Of a stretch of 64,000 nucleotides of DNA, positions 1 through 10,197 are shown in pieces (position 1 is the first letter of the stretch; each line of letters starts with the position of its first letter). Source of the DNA: Gordonia sihwensis NBRC 108236 (GTDB lineage Bacteria > Actinomycetota > Actinomycetes > Mycobacteriales > Mycobacteriaceae); NCBI RefSeq assembly GCF_000333035.1, contig NZ_BANU01000010.1:124001-188000 (forward strand), in the 5' to 3' direction. The translations under genes and the position numbers were made by a program. Under the pieces are notes generated by a model. That model worked only from the letters and a program-made list of their open reading frames with translations, did no database searches and was not told where the DNA came from.

Positions 1-426
1 AGCGGTTCGGTGACGGCGATGCTGTGGGCGGCCGTCCTGAACTACCTCGAGGCGGGCGGTTACCGGTATCTGATGGGTTGCGTATCGGTGCCCCTGGAAT
101 CGGCGATCGGCCGCGGTCGGGAACTGCGCGGGATCCGCGACCTCGCCCGCGACAGGCACCGGGCGCCCTGGCAGGTGTACCCGTACCGGCACGTGGAGGT
201 CGACGGAGCCAGGCTCGACGATCTGGAGCCTCCCGCCGTCAACCGGCTGCCCGCACTGTTGCGCGGCTATGTCCGCCTCGGTGCCCGCGTGTGCGGGGAG
301 CCGGCGTTCGACGAGGTGTTCGACGTCGGTGACTTCCTCACCGTCCTGGATCGCCACAACGGCGACCAGCGGTACACCGACCGTCTCCGGGGTGCGATGA
401 CCCGGCTCGGCGCCGACGGGAAGTAG
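1..426 (+). CDS. GNAT-type N-acyltransferase, OlsB-like (5' truncated)
   Basis: C-terminal 141 codons of a gene that begins before the window; the frame is open from base 1, so the GTG at 10 need not be the start. The visible part resembles the C-terminal half of the hemolysin-like/OlsB acyl-ACP-dependent N-acyltransferase family, with the family ending YVRLGARVCGEPAFDE...DRHNGDQRYTDRL. OlsB enzymes put a 3-hydroxyacyl chain on ornithine or a similar amine. The stop is 5 bases before an OlsA/PlsC-type acyltransferase gene, the two-gene order found at Rv3027c-Rv3026c, which supports an acyl-lipid pathway. The substrate cannot be read from the sequence. Confidence 0.75.
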   Translation, partial: SGSVTAMLWAAVLNYLEAGGYRYLMGCVSVPLESAIGRGRELRGIRDLARDRHRAPWQVYPYRHVEVDGARLDDLEPPAVNRLPALLRGYVRLGARVCGEPAFDEVFDVGDFLTVLDRHNGDQRYTDRLRGAMTRLGADGK

Positions 427-431
427 GCGCA

Positions 432-1298
432 GTGGAGTCCAGTCCGTGGATGCCCGTCAGTCCGTGCGGTGTGCACTGCGTGCACACGCACACGCCCCCG
501 GTGTCCCGGCTGCGAGCGAGCGTGCGGCTCACGTCGTTCGCTGTCGTCGGCGTGACGATCCTGCTCTTCGGACTGCTGACCGTGGCGTGCCCGCGCGGGC
601 TGCGCCACCGGTACTGGCGCGCCGGCGCCCGAGTGACGCTGCGCTCGATGGGGGTGCTGCTCGAGATCGACGATCGCCGTCCGTCACATGCGCCCCGGTT
701 GCGCGGCGCGCTGATCGTCGCGAACCACATCTCTTATCTGGACATCGTCGCGATCGCATGTGTGGCGCCCGCGCGTTTCGTCGCCAAGAGCGAGGTGCTG
801 GCGATGCCGGGCTTCGGCCCGATCGCCCGCCTGTTCGGAGTACTGGCGCATCGGCGCGGCGATCTGCGCCGGCTGCGGCCGATGATTGACAGGGTCGGCG
901 GCATTCTCGACGCCGGGCGCCGTGTGGCCGTGTTCCCCGAGGGCACCACCTGGTGCGGAACCGCGTCCGGCCGATTCCGTCCGGCGTTCTTCCAAGCGGC
1001 CGTCGATGCCGGGGTTCCGATCCTGCCGGTCCGACTCTCGTACACCGATCGCGGTTCACGGACCACCATGCCGGGATTCCTGGGCGAAGACACCGTCGCA
1101 AGCACGCTGTCACGTATCGTGCGATCGCGCCATCTCACCGTCACGATCACGATCTTCGACCTGCAGATGCCTGCAGGGGATCGACGCGGTCTGGCGGCCG
1201 CGGCCCAGCGACTGATTCTGCCGGCGGAGCCGATCTCGGCGATGCGGGAACTGGACGTGGATCTGTCCGGTCAGCCGCCGGTGCCGACCGCGGCCTGA
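432..1298 (+). CDS. Lysophospholipid acyltransferase family protein (PlsC/OlsA-like)
   Basis: 288-residue membrane-associated acyltransferase if the GTG at 432 is used. A hydrophobic segment lies at about residues 33-53. The acyltransferase signature follows: NHISYLD with H99 and D104 (the HX4D catalytic pair) and FPEGTT at 168-173. The family transfers an acyl group to a lysolipid; placed 5 bases behind an OlsB-like gene it probably does the second acylation of an aminolipid, but ordinary lysophosphatidate acylation is possible. The first 23 residues are Cys/His/Pro-rich and look non-native, so the GTG at 501 (VSRLRASVRL) is a plausible alternative start. Confidence 0.82.
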   Translation: MESSPWMPVSPCGVHCVHTHTPPVSRLRASVRLTSFAVVGVTILLFGLLTVACPRGLRHRYWRAGARVTLRSMGVLLEIDDRRPSHAPRLRGALIVANHISYLDIVAIACVAPARFVAKSEVLAMPGFGPIARLFGVLAHRRGDLRRLRPMIDRVGGILDAGRRVAVFPEGTTWCGTASGRFRPAFFQAAVDAGVPILPVRLSYTDRGSRTTMPGFLGEDTVASTLSRIVRSRHLTVTITIFDLQMPAGDRRGLAAAAQRLILPAEPISAMRELDVDLSGQPPVPTAA

Positions 1299-1424
1299 CG
1301 CCGACGGGTCGGCAGCCGCATCGCCGGACGCACTGTGACCGCGGGGCCATGGGCGCGGCAAGGCGCTTCCAAGGACCGCCCCGGAACCTGTTCTCGTCAA
1401 TCTCAACGAACGAGGTCAGGACTA

Positions 1425-2873
1425 ATGGAACACATTGATCGAGTTTCCCGGCGCGGCCGGGACCTCTCCCAGACGATGACGACCGCGGTGGTCTGCGCCG
1501 CCACCGCGATGCTGATGCTCGACATCGCCGTGGTGAACACCGCCCTTCCCGCGATGGCGCGCGAGTTCGATGCCGGCATGGCCTCGCTCAAGTGGGTGGT
1601 CGACGGCTATACGCTCGCACTCGCGACTATCGTGCTCAGCGCCGGTGCATGGTCGGACCGCTACGGGCGACGACGGGTGTTCATCCTCGGCACCGTGGGA
1701 TTCACCGGGGCGTCGATCCTCTGTGCGGCCGCTGTCGGCATGCCGATGCTGATCGTCGCCAGGGTGGTGCAGGGGCTGGCCGCCGCGCTGTTGTTCGCCT
1801 CGTCGCTCGCTCTGCTCGCCGGCGCGTTTCCCCGGCGGTCCGATCGGGCGCGGCCGCTCGCGGTGTACGGCGCGACCATCGGCGCGTCGTTCGCGGTCGG
1901 TCCGCTGCTCGGCGGTCTCCTCACCGAATTGCTCGCCTGGCGATCGATCTTTCTCATCAACGTGCCGGTCGGCCTCGTCATCCTGGCGGGGGTGCGCCAC
2001 GTCGCGGAGTCGCGCAGCAGCGCGCCCCGACGCGGCGACCGCCGGGGACAACTCGCAGTGGTGATCGGACTGGCCGCGCTCACCTACGGCCTCGTCGAGG
2101 CGAACGAGCGGGGCTGGACCGATCGCGCGACGGTGGCCGCCTTCGCCGTCGCGGTAGCGGCTCTCGCAGGATTCATCAGTGTCGAAAGGAGAGTAGACCA
2201 GCCGATGCTGCCCCTGGCGATGTTCGCGAATCGCTCATTCGCCGGCGCACAGGTCGCGGTCTTCGCGATCTCGGCGTCGATGTTCGCGGTCTTCGTGTAC
2301 GTCACTGTCTACTTGCAGGGTGTCCTCGGCATGTCGCCGATCGGCGCCGGGCTCGTGTATCTGCCGGGAACTGTGGTCATGCTGGCCGTCGCCGGTGTCA
2401 CGGACCGTTTCCTGACCTCTGTTCCGCCCGGCCGGGCCCTCGCGCTCTCGCTGGTGGCGGTCGCGGTCGGGATGGCGATGATGACGCTCGGCGGTGTGCA
2501 CAGCAGCGGTCTGGTGATGGTTCCCGGATTCGTCGTCGCGTGCATCGGCGCCGGGGTGTTCAATCCGGTGATGAGCGGTGTCGTGCTCAGTGAGAGCCAC
2601 GGTGACGATGCCGGACTGGCCGCGGGAATCAACGACGCCTTTCGGCAGTCCGGGATCGCACTGGGTGTCGCTGCGCTGGGAGCCCTGTTCCCCGCGCGGT
2701 CCGTCCTGGCGGGCGGATCCCCGGCGGAATTCGTCGACGGTCTGCGGCTGGCACTGTGGGTGAGCTGTGGGACGGCTCTCGTGGGAGCGGCAGCGGCCGC
2801 AGTGTGGATCAGGCAGGCGCGATCGGATGCGACGCCTGCCGAAGCCGACGACCGCCCGCGCGTCGCATTCTAG
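1425..2873 (+). CDS. MFS transporter, DHA2 (EmrB/QacA) drug-efflux type
   Basis: 482-residue integral membrane protein, predicted 14 helices as in the DHA2 group. DIAVVNTALP in helix 1 and GAWSDRYGRRR in the first cytoplasmic loop are DHA2 motifs. The ATG at 1425 is preferred over the upstream in-frame GTG at 1335 because AGG stands before it and the family signature begins soon after. Family members export drugs, dyes or natural products using the proton gradient. It precedes a very large SARP-type regulator by 23 bases and is absent from the equivalent M. tuberculosis position (between olsA and iscS), so it is probably part of a three-gene insertion. The substrate is unknown. Confidence 0.85.
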   Translation: MEHIDRVSRRGRDLSQTMTTAVVCAATAMLMLDIAVVNTALPAMAREFDAGMASLKWVVDGYTLALATIVLSAGAWSDRYGRRRVFILGTVGFTGASILCAAAVGMPMLIVARVVQGLAAALLFASSLALLAGAFPRRSDRARPLAVYGATIGASFAVGPLLGGLLTELLAWRSIFLINVPVGLVILAGVRHVAESRSSAPRRGDRRGQLAVVIGLAALTYGLVEANERGWTDRATVAAFAVAVAALAGFISVERRVDQPMLPLAMFANRSFAGAQVAVFAISASMFAVFVYVTVYLQGVLGMSPIGAGLVYLPGTVVMLAVAGVTDRFLTSVPPGRALALSLVAVAVGMAMMTLGGVHSSGLVMVPGFVVACIGAGVFNPVMSGVVLSESHGDDAGLAAGINDAFRQSGIALGVAALGALFPARSVLAGGSPAEFVDGLRLALWVSCGTALVGAAAAAVWIRQARSDATPAEADDRPRVAF

Positions 2874-2896
2874 AATCGACGGGATGAGCTGGGGCT

Positions 2897-5800
2897 GTGA
2901 TGCTTGAGTACCGGGTGCTGGGGCCACTCGTCGTTCGGCGTGACGGCATGCCCGTCGACCCCGGGTCGCCCAAGCAGCGCGCGGTCCTCGCGGCGCTGCT
3001 GCTGGCCCGTGGCGCCGTCGTTTCGACCGATCGGCTGGTGCACGCGGTCTGGGGAGACGATCCGCCCGCGGCGGTGGCGACCAGTCTGCAGGCTTACATC
3101 TCGAATCTCCGCAGACTGCTGCGTGACGCATCCGGTGCGTCTCCGATCGAGCGGGTCAGTCCCGGCTACCGGTTGGCGGTGGGCCAGGATCGGTTCGATC
3201 TGCTGGAGTTCGGGCGACTGGCCGGCGAGGCGCGCGATGCGGTCGACGCGTTTGACTGGGAGACCGCGCTGTCTGCCTCGACAGCCGCTCTGGCGCTCTG
3301 GAGGGGGCCGTTGCTGGAGGAGTTCGAGGACCGCGATTGGATCGAAGTGGAGTCGACGGCGCCGACCGAGCTGCGGCGTGCGGCCACCGAGGCTCAGATC
3401 GCGGCGCTCCTTGCGCACGGCGATGTGGCGACCGCACTCGTCGCCGCGACTGAGTTGTGCCGCCAGGACCCGCTCCGGGAGCGGAGCGTCTGGCTGCGGA
3501 TGGTCGCACTGTATCGCGACGGTCGGGCCGGGAGCGCTCTCGAAGCGTACGCGGCGTATGTCCGCGATCTCGACGTGGAACTCGGCCTCGACCCGAGCGC
3601 TGAACTGCGTGAGCTGCAGGGTGCGGTGCTCAGGCACGACCCCGAGCTGGCAGCCTGGCCGCTGACTCCTCGCTGGACCGGCGCCCGGCCGGTGTCGTCC
3701 CCGGAACCGCGAGCCGTCCAGCCCGTCGAGACGCAAGAGCTCGCGGGCGAGGTGGCCCGCGATATCGGGGCGCCGCTCGTCGGGAGGGAGGATGCGGTGC
3801 GCGTGCTCCGCGAATTGCGTACGGCGGGCACCGGCACCCGCTGGCTGATCCTGTCCGGACCCGCCGGCATCGGCAAGACTCGTCTGGCCGAGGAGGCGGT
3901 CCACCTCGCCGAGGCGGCGGGGGATCGGGCTGTGTGGGTGCGCTGCCCGGACACCGAGGGCGTTCCGGCATGGTGGCCCCTGCGCCAGCTCTGCCGCGCG
4001 TTGAACGCGGACACGGATCTGCTGACGGTCTCCGACGGCGCCGACGCCGACGCGGCCCGTTTCGAGGTCTACGACCGCGTGCAAGCCCTCCTCGAACACG
4101 AGAGCGCGACGAAACCGCTGACGATCGTCGTGGACGATGTCCAGTGGGCCGATGCGATGTCGCTGGGACTGCTCCGCTACCTTGCGCCGGTACTTCGGGA
4201 TGCGCCGGTCACCGTCGTCCTGACACTGCGGGAGGAGGAGGCGACCGACGCCGCGCAGTCGCTCCGCGAGGCCGTCGCACGATCCGGCGGCCGACTGCTC
4301 GACGTGCCGGAGCTGTCGCGCGAGGCGGTCGGTGAGCTGGTGCGGGCGGTGGCGGACACCGATTTGTCGGCCGCCGAACTCGACCAGCTGGTGGCCCGGA
4401 CCGGTGGCAATCCGCTGTATGTGACCGAGTATGCCCGGCTGCCGGAGGAACAGCGCCGCGACGTGATCCCGGCGGCGGTCAGATCGGTGCTCGGTCGCCG
4501 GCTGGCGACACTCGATCCGACCGTCCGCGAGGTCATCGGCCACGCCGCGGTGATCGGCGAGGAGATCGACATAGCGATGTTGTCGGAACTGACCTCCCGC
4601 AGCGTCGACGCGGTCGCCGACTGTCTCGACGAAGCCGCGGACGAGCGGATCGTCGTCCCCTTGCCGAGCAGCGGTGGACTGACCTTCGCCCACGCACTTC
4701 TGCGCGACGAGGCCGAGACGATGTTCGCGCCGCTGCGCCGTTGCCGGATCCATCTGCGGGCCGCCGAACTGCTCGCGGCGCGGAGCGGCCCGGAGATGAG
4801 CGCCCGCCGCGCAGCGCACCTGCTCGACGCGTTGCCGGTGGCCGAGGTGCCCGACGTGGTCGCCGCCTGCCGGGAGGCGGCGCACGATGCGGCGGTCCGC
4901 TGGGACTCGGAGAGCGCAGCGCACTGGCTCAGCCGCGCGCTCCGGACACACGAGACACTGGCGGGTCCGGAAGCGTCGGTCGACGAGCGGGACGCGCTGC
5001 TTACGGGCATGCTGCACGCGCAGGTCCGCGCCGGACGGGCTCAGCTCGTCCTGGACACGGTCGAGGCCATGCTGGTGCGGGCGATGCGTGACGGGAGCAC
5101 TGTCACGGTAGGGCGTCTCGCGGGTGTTCTACTGCGTGCGGGCGGTGGTTGGCCGTGGATCTCGCCGACCGCCGAGACCGGGTCGCTGCACGAGGTCCTC
5201 ACCGCAGCGGTCGACATCGTCGACGGCGACTCCATAGCATTGGTTCGAGTGCTGGGAGCGCTCGCGATCGGACACTGCTATCACCGGGACGCCTCGGTGC
5301 CTGCCGGGCTTCTGGAGCGAGCCGCCGAGGTGGCCGCTGCGGTCGGCGATCCCGATGTGATGGCCGACGCGATTCTCGCGCGCCTCATCACCTACTCCGG
5401 GGTCTCCGGACGCGCGGCCGAGCTGATCTCGCTGGCCGATGACCTGACCGCGCTGCCTCACGCGGATGCCGAACTCGACGAGGTGATCGCGGGTTCGGTC
5501 GTGACGATGGCCGCGATGACGCTCGGCGACATCCCGCAGACGAAGGCTCGTCTGCGTGCGGCGATCGCAGGCAGTGAGCGCATGCGACTGCCGGTCCTGC
5601 GCGCGCAACTGCGCTGGATGGAGGCCGCGCTGGCGGTCTGGCACGGCGACTTCGCGCTTGCCGAAGAGCACTTCCGGACCGCCCTCGCGGTCCATCGGCA
5701 GACGGAACTGTATGTTGCGGGCTCCGGGGCGCTCGCGCTGATGGCGACGGCGAATCAGCGGGGCGTGTTCGACGACGTCGTCGATGAGGTGCTCGGCACC

Positions 5801-6415
5801 GGCGGCGGGGACCGCATGGAATGGGTGCGGACCGTGATGTCCGCGGCGCCCGACAATCGGGTATCGACGCTGCTGGCCGCGGGTGTGGCGACCGTGGCCG
5901 TCGAGCACGGCGACGCCGCGCTGGTCCAGTCGATGATCGATCTCTGGCGCGCGGACGACCGCCCGATGATCTGGACGTCGCTCGCGCAGGCCGTGGTGCT
6001 GGCGAATCTCGTGGTCGAGGAGCGCTTCGTCGACGACGCGCGGGCGTTCATCGATGTGCTCGCCCCCTACGCGGGGCATATCGCCACGGTCGGTCAGGTC
6101 GGTTGCGTCGGCCCCGTCGACCTGGCGCTCGCCGGCCTCTACGACCTGATCGGTGACGATGCGGCCGCGGACGCGGCGCTGGGTCGCGCACGAGCGCTCT
6201 CGATCGCCGGGGACAGCCGGCCCGGGCTGCTGCGCTGCCGCCTCTTCGAAGCTCTGCGGGCACCTGACTCGGCCGACCGTGCGAGGGAGATCGCGGCGAT
6301 CGCCGCGCAGGCCCGTGCGCTGGGCCTCCAGGCAGTAGTCGACGTCGCGCACGCCGCCGAGCGGCGGACGAGTGTGCCAAGGGCAGTCCAAGAAGGATGC
6401 AAGCGCACTGAGTGA
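2897..6415 (+). CDS. SARP/AfsR-type transcriptional regulator with BTAD and NTPase domains
   Basis: 1172 residues. Residues 1-95 form an OmpR-like winged helix; about 100-245 is the bacterial transcriptional activation domain; an ATPase domain follows, with Walker A GPAGIGKT at 321-328 and Walker B TIVVDDVQWAD around D413-D414. The remaining ~600 residues are alanine-rich helical repeat, TPR-like. No LuxR helix-turn-helix is seen at the C terminus, which separates it from LAL regulators. Relatives (AfsR, DnrI class) activate secondary-metabolite genes. It sits between an efflux pump and an FAD oxidoreductase on the same strand and may control both; this is inference. The start is either GTG 2897 or ATG 2900. 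Confidence 0.85.
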   Translation: MMLEYRVLGPLVVRRDGMPVDPGSPKQRAVLAALLLARGAVVSTDRLVHAVWGDDPPAAVATSLQAYISNLRRLLRDASGASPIERVSPGYRLAVGQDRFDLLEFGRLAGEARDAVDAFDWETALSASTAALALWRGPLLEEFEDRDWIEVESTAPTELRRAATEAQIAALLAHGDVATALVAATELCRQDPLRERSVWLRMVALYRDGRAGSALEAYAAYVRDLDVELGLDPSAELRELQGAVLRHDPELAAWPLTPRWTGARPVSSPEPRAVQPVETQELAGEVARDIGAPLVGREDAVRVLRELRTAGTGTRWLILSGPAGIGKTRLAEEAVHLAEAAGDRAVWVRCPDTEGVPAWWPLRQLCRALNADTDLLTVSDGADADAARFEVYDRVQALLEHESATKPLTIVVDDVQWADAMSLGLLRYLAPVLRDAPVTVVLTLREEEATDAAQSLREAVARSGGRLLDVPELSREAVGELVRAVADTDLSAAELDQLVARTGGNPLYVTEYARLPEEQRRDVIPAAVRSVLGRRLATLDPTVREVIGHAAVIGEEIDIAMLSELTSRSVDAVADCLDEAADERIVVPLPSSGGLTFAHALLRDEAETMFAPLRRCRIHLRAAELLAARSGPEMSARRAAHLLDALPVAEVPDVVAACREAAHDAAVRWDSESAAHWLSRALRTHETLAGPEASVDERDALLTGMLHAQVRAGRAQLVLDTVEAMLVRAMRDGSTVTVGRLAGVLLRAGGGWPWISPTAETGSLHEVLTAAVDIVDGDSIALVRVLGALAIGHCYHRDASVPAGLLERAAEVAAAVGDPDVMADAILARLITYSGVSGRAAELISLADDLTALPHADAELDEVIAGSVVTMAAMTLGDIPQTKARLRAAIAGSERMRLPVLRAQLRWMEAALAVWHGDFALAEEHFRTALAVHRQTELYVAGSGALALMATANQRGVFDDVVDEVLGTGGGDRMEWVRTVMSAAPDNRVSTLLAAGVATVAVEHGDAALVQSMIDLWRADDRPMIWTSLAQAVVLANLVVEERFVDDARAFIDVLAPYAGHIATVGQVGCVGPVDLALAGLYDLIGDDAAADAALGRARALSIAGDSRPGLLRCRLFEALRAPDSADRAREIAAIAAQARALGLQAVVDVAHAAERRTSVPRAVQEGCKRTE

Positions 6416-6471
6416 CAGTCGGTTCGGGACAGGTGCGGATCTCCGCGCCGCCGTGAACCGGGAGACATGCC

Positions 6472-7842
6472 ATGACCTCACACGCCATCGATCGCGCCGA
6501 CATCGCCGACCTACGAACGCGGGTACGCGGAGCGGTGCACCGGCCGTCGGACGACGGGTACGAGACGATCGGATTCAACGTCGCCGTGTCACGCCGCCCC
6601 TGGGCGGTCGTCGACGCTGCCGACGCCGCGGACATCGCCGCGGTGATGACGTTCGCGGGAGACAACGGGATGACTGTCGCCGTCCACTCGACCGGGCATG
6701 GCGCGATTCCCATCGACGGGCGGTCGCTGCTTGTACGCACCGGCGGTCTCGACACCCTGGAGATCGATCCCGCAGGGCGTACCGCGCGCGTCGGCGCCGG
6801 GGTGCGGTGGCAGCGGGTCCTCGACGAGTCCGCACCGCACGGTCTGGCCCCGCTGTGCGGGTCGGCACCATCTGTCGGCGTGATCGGATTCCTGACGGGC
6901 GGCGGCATCGGTCCGCTGGTGCGAACTGTCGGATCCTCCAGCGACCACGTCCGTTCGTTCGAGGTCGTGACCGGTGCCGGACGGGTGGTCCGGGCCTCGC
7001 CCGATGAGAACGCCGAGTTGTTCTGGGGGCTGCGGGGCGGCAAAGCGACTCTCGGTCTGGTCACCGAGGCGGTGATCGATCTGCTGCCGATCCCGGAACT
7101 GTACGCCGGTGCGATGTACTTCGACGGCGCCGACGCACCCGCGGTTCTGCGCGAATGGCGGACATGGAGTGCCTCGCTGCCGGTCGAGGCGAACACTTCC
7201 GTGGCACTGCTGCGACTGCCAGAGCTGCCGACGGTGCCGCCGGTGCTCGCCGGCCGCATGACGGTCGCCGTCCGCTACGCCGCGTTGACTTCGCGCGATG
7301 AGGCGCAGCGGCTTTTCGCGCCCATACGTGCGGTCGCGCCCCCGCTGCTCGATGCGGTCGGCACGATGCCCTACGCGGCGATCGGCGCGATCCACGCCGA
7401 TCCCGCAGACCCGATGCCGGTCGCTGAGGACGGCTGCCTGCTGCGAGAACTCCCCGAAGAAGCGGTCGACGCGATCCTGGCCTCCGCCGGACCGGACGTC
7501 GAATCGCCTCTCCTCATGGTGGAACTGCGACTGCTCGGCGGCCGGTTCGCGCGGACGCCGCAGGTCGACAGCGCACTCTGTCACCGATCGGCGCCCCTGC
7601 ATCTGTACACGGTCGGGATTCTGGCGCCGCCGATCGCGGAACAGGTTCCGGTCGCGGTCGCGGGACTGGTGGAGACCATGTCGGCGTACTCCGACGGATA
7701 CCGGCTGCCGAACTTCACGGCGACCTCCGACGCCGGCGTGACGGCGCGTTGTTATGACGAGCAGACACGCGCCTGGCTGCGTGCGCTCGCCGGCCAATAC
7801 GATCCGCGCGGCGTGCTCCGAGTCGGACAACTGGCCCGGTGA
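6472..7842 (+). CDS. FAD-binding oxidoreductase of the berberine-bridge/PCMH family
   Basis: 456 residues, with GGGAGA 7 bases before the ATG. The N-terminal FAD-binding_4 (PCMH) fold spans about 40-205, including [16 protein letters not shown]; the C terminus ends with a BBE-like segment ([11 protein letters not shown]). H76 in STGHGA occupies the place of the histidine that bonds FAD covalently. The cysteine that makes the second FAD bond in bicovalent members (GTCPTVG) is replaced here by alanine (GSAPSVG), so a single covalent link is expected. Such enzymes oxidise sugars, alcohols or complex metabolites. It lies 56 bases behind the SARP regulator and probably belongs to that accessory group. 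The substrate is unknown. Confidence 0.83.
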   Translation: MTSHAIDRADIADLRTRVRGAVHRPSDDGYETIGFNVAVSRRPWAVVDAADAADIAAVMTFAGDNGMTVAVHSTGHGAIPIDGRSLLVRTGGLDTLEIDPAGRTARVGAGVRWQRVLDESAPHGLAPLCGSAPSVGVIGFLTGGGIGPLVRTVGSSSDHVRSFEVVTGAGRVVRASPDENAELFWGLRGGKATLGLVTEAVIDLLPIPELYAGAMYFDGADAPAVLREWRTWSASLPVEANTSVALLRLPELPTVPPVLAGRMTVAVRYAALTSRDEAQRLFAPIRAVAPPLLDAVGTMPYAAIGAIHADPADPMPVAEDGCLLRELPEEAVDAILASAGPDVESPLLMVELRLLGGRFARTPQVDSALCHRSAPLHLYTVGILAPPIAEQVPVAVAGLVETMSAYSDGYRLPNFTATSDAGVTARCYDEQTRAWLRALAGQYDPRGVLRVGQLAR

Positions 7843-7882
7843 TTTCCGGGCAGTGCGACGTGCGACTATCGTGGAGCGCGTC

Positions 7883-9106
7883 ATGTCGCTGCCCTACCCT
7901 CCCGTCTACCTCGACAACGCCGCGTCCACCGCGCTAGTACCCGAAGCCGCCGCGGCGATGGCGGCGGCGTGGGCACACCCGGGGAACGCCTCCTCGCTGC
8001 ACGGCTCCGGCCGGGCGGCCCGACGGATGCTGGAGGAATCGCGCGAGTCGATCGCCCGCGACCTGGGAGCCCGTCCGTCCGAGGTGATCTTCACCGGCGG
8101 CGGCACCGAATCCGACAATCTCGCGGTGAAGGGGATCTTCGAGGCGCGCCGCCGTGAGGACCCTCGGCGCCGCAAGATCGTCATCTCGGCGATCGAACAC
8201 CACGCGGTTCTCGATCCGGCGCAGTGGCTCGCCGACGAGGCCGGCGCCGAACTCGTCGTGCTGCCGGTCGACGGTCACGGGTTCGTCAGTCCCGACTCGG
8301 TGCGCGCGGCGCTCGAGGAGCACGCCGGCGAGGTGGCGCTGATCTCGGTGATGTGGGCCAACAACGAGGTCGGGACGGTGCAGCCGATCGCCGAGATCGC
8401 CCGGCTCGGCGCCGAAGCCGGGATTCCGGTCCACTCGGACGCCGTAGCCGCCGTCGGCCACCTGCCGGTCGACTTCGCGGCGAGCGGGTTGTCGGCGATG
8501 ACTGTCGCGGCACACAAGTTCGGCGGTCCGCAGGGGACCGGAGTGCTGGTGATCGGCCGTGACGTGGCCTGCGTGCCGCTGCTCCACGGCGGCGGTCACG
8601 AGCGTGACCTCCGGTCGGGGACCCCGGATGTCGCGTCGGCCGCGGGAATGGCGGCGGCCCTGCGGACGGCGGTCGCTGGATGCGACACCGATTCCCGGCG
8701 CGTCGCCGCCTTGCGCGACCGGCTCGCGGGAGTGCTGGGCGCCGTCGACGGTGTGCGGATCAACGGTGCGCTGCCCATCGAGCCCGACCTCGCGCTGCCG
8801 GGCGTGCTGCACGTGTCCATCGACGGGTGCGAGGGTGATTCGCTGCTCATGCTCCTCGACGCGAAGGGAGTGGAGTGCTCCACCGGATCGGCCTGCACCG
8901 CGGGTGTCGCGGCGGCCAGCCACGTGCTGCTGGCGATGGGTTTCGACACTGCGACCGCCCGCGGATCGCTCCGGTTCTCGCTGGGAACCGGCAATACGGA
9001 GGACGACGTCGACCTGGTCGGCGAGGTGATCGGCGAGGTGGTCGATCGTGCCCGGGCCGCCGGACTGCTGTCGGCGGTCGGAGCGTGGGCTGGAGGTGAG
9101 AGCTGA
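7883..9106 (+). CDS. iscS: Cysteine desulfurase (IscS/NifS family)
   Basis: 407-residue PLP enzyme that takes sulfur from cysteine as an enzyme-bound persulfide. YLDNAAST stands near the N terminus, the PLP lysine is K212 in AAHKFGG, and the persulfide cysteine is C338 in STGSACTAG. The frame is open upstream to 7754, but ATG 7883 starts directly before the family's first conserved strand. The stop overlaps the mnmA start by one base (TGATG), so the two are translationally coupled and this enzyme most likely feeds sulfur to MnmA for tRNA 2-thiolation. The order matches Rv3025c-Rv3024c. A wider role in Fe-S assembly is possible, since no scaffold gene is adjacent. Confidence 0.93.
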   Translation: MSLPYPPVYLDNAASTALVPEAAAAMAAAWAHPGNASSLHGSGRAARRMLEESRESIARDLGARPSEVIFTGGGTESDNLAVKGIFEARRREDPRRRKIVISAIEHHAVLDPAQWLADEAGAELVVLPVDGHGFVSPDSVRAALEEHAGEVALISVMWANNEVGTVQPIAEIARLGAEAGIPVHSDAVAAVGHLPVDFAASGLSAMTVAAHKFGGPQGTGVLVIGRDVACVPLLHGGGHERDLRSGTPDVASAAGMAAALRTAVAGCDTDSRRVAALRDRLAGVLGAVDGVRINGALPIEPDLALPGVLHVSIDGCEGDSLLMLLDAKGVECSTGSACTAGVAAASHVLLAMGFDTATARGSLRFSLGTGNTEDDVDLVGEVIGEVVDRARAAGLLSAVGAWAGGES

Positions 9107-10197
9107 TGCGGGTACTCGCAGCGATGAGCGGAGGGGTCGACTCGGCGGTCGCCGCTGCGCGTGCGGTGGACGCCGGTCATGAGGTGGTCGGAGTCCATCT
9201 GGCGTTGTCGACGGCGCCCGGTGCCCTGCGCACTGGTTCGCGCGGCTGCTGTTCGCGCGAGGACGCCGACGACGCCCGGCGCGCGGCCGACCTGCTCGGC
9301 ATCCCGTTCTACGTGTGGGACTTCGCCGACCGTTTCAAAGAAGATGTGATCGACGAGTTCGTCGCCTCGTACGCGGCCGGTGAGACGCCGAACCCCTGCC
9401 TGTCGTGCAACGAGAAGATCAAGTTCGCGGCCTTGGCCGAACGCGCGGTCGCGCTGGGCTTCGACGCGCTCGCCACCGGGCACTACGCACGGTTGGCCGA
9501 CGGCGAACTGCGCCGTGCCGTCGACGCCGACAAGGATCAGTCGTACGTGCTGGCCGTCCTGGACCACGAGCAGCTCTCGCGTGCCATGTTCCCGGTCGGT
9601 GACACCCCGAAGCCGCAGATCCGGGAGGAGGCCGAACGCCGCGGGCTCGCGGTCGCCGATAAGCCCGACTCCCACGACATCTGCTTCATTCCGAGTGGCG
9701 ACACGCGAGCCTTCCTCGGCGCGCGGATCGGCGTGCGGCCCGGGGCCGTTGTCGACTCGGCGACGGGCGAGAGGCTGGCCGAGCACGACGGCGTCCACGG
9801 ATTCACCATCGGTCAGCGCAAGGGCCTCGGGATCGAGGCGCCCGCCGCCGACGGCCGTCCGCGCTACGTGACGGGGATCGATCCGGAGAGCGGGACGGTG
9901 ACGGTGGGCGCCGCGGCCGATCTCGAGGTCACCGCGATCACCGCGGGTAAGGCGGTGTGGACCTCCGGCCGCACCCCGGACGGCCCGGTGGAGTGCGTGG
10001 TGCAGGTGCGCGCGCACGGCGGACTCGCGCCCGCAGTCGCGACGCCGGTCGAGGGCCCCGACGGCCCCGGCATCCGGATCGATCTGCGCGAGCCGCTTCG
10101 CGGTGTGGCGCGTGGACAGGCGGCCGTGCTCTACGCTCCGGACGAGGTCGAAGGCGACCTGGTGATCGGCTGCGGCCGGATCACCGGCTCGGAGTGA
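9106..10197 (+). CDS. mnmA: tRNA-specific 2-thiouridylase MnmA
   Basis: 363 residues. It makes 2-thiouridine at the wobble base of Lys, Glu and Gln tRNAs. The PP-loop SGGVDSA is at residues 8-14; the two catalytic cysteines are C98 in NPCLSCN and C193 in [16 protein letters not shown] and [12 protein letters not shown] are family signatures. The length is typical. The start overlaps the iscS stop by 1 base and the next gene's GTG overlaps this gene's stop by 4 (GTGA), giving a tight three-gene unit for tRNA sulfur modification. Confidence 0.95.
   Translation: MRVLAAMSGGVDSAVAAARAVDAGHEVVGVHLALSTAPGALRTGSRGCCSREDADDARRAADLLGIPFYVWDFADRFKEDVIDEFVASYAAGETPNPCLSCNEKIKFAALAERAVALGFDALATGHYARLADGELRRAVDADKDQSYVLAVLDHEQLSRAMFPVGDTPKPQIREEAERRGLAVADKPDSHDICFIPSGDTRAFLGARIGVRPGAVVDSATGERLAEHDGVHGFTIGQRKGLGIEAPAADGRPRYVTGIDPESGTVTVGAAADLEVTAITAGKAVWTSGRTPDGPVECVVQVRAHGGLAPAVATPVEGPDGPGIRIDLREPLRGVARGQAAVLYAPDEVEGDLVIGCGRITGSE

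Noticed and set aside
2870-5017. 715-codon reverse frame inside the SARP gene
   Set aside because: Arg/Gln/His-rich shadow of a high-GC gene; the plus-strand product has full SARP, BTAD and ATPase motifs.
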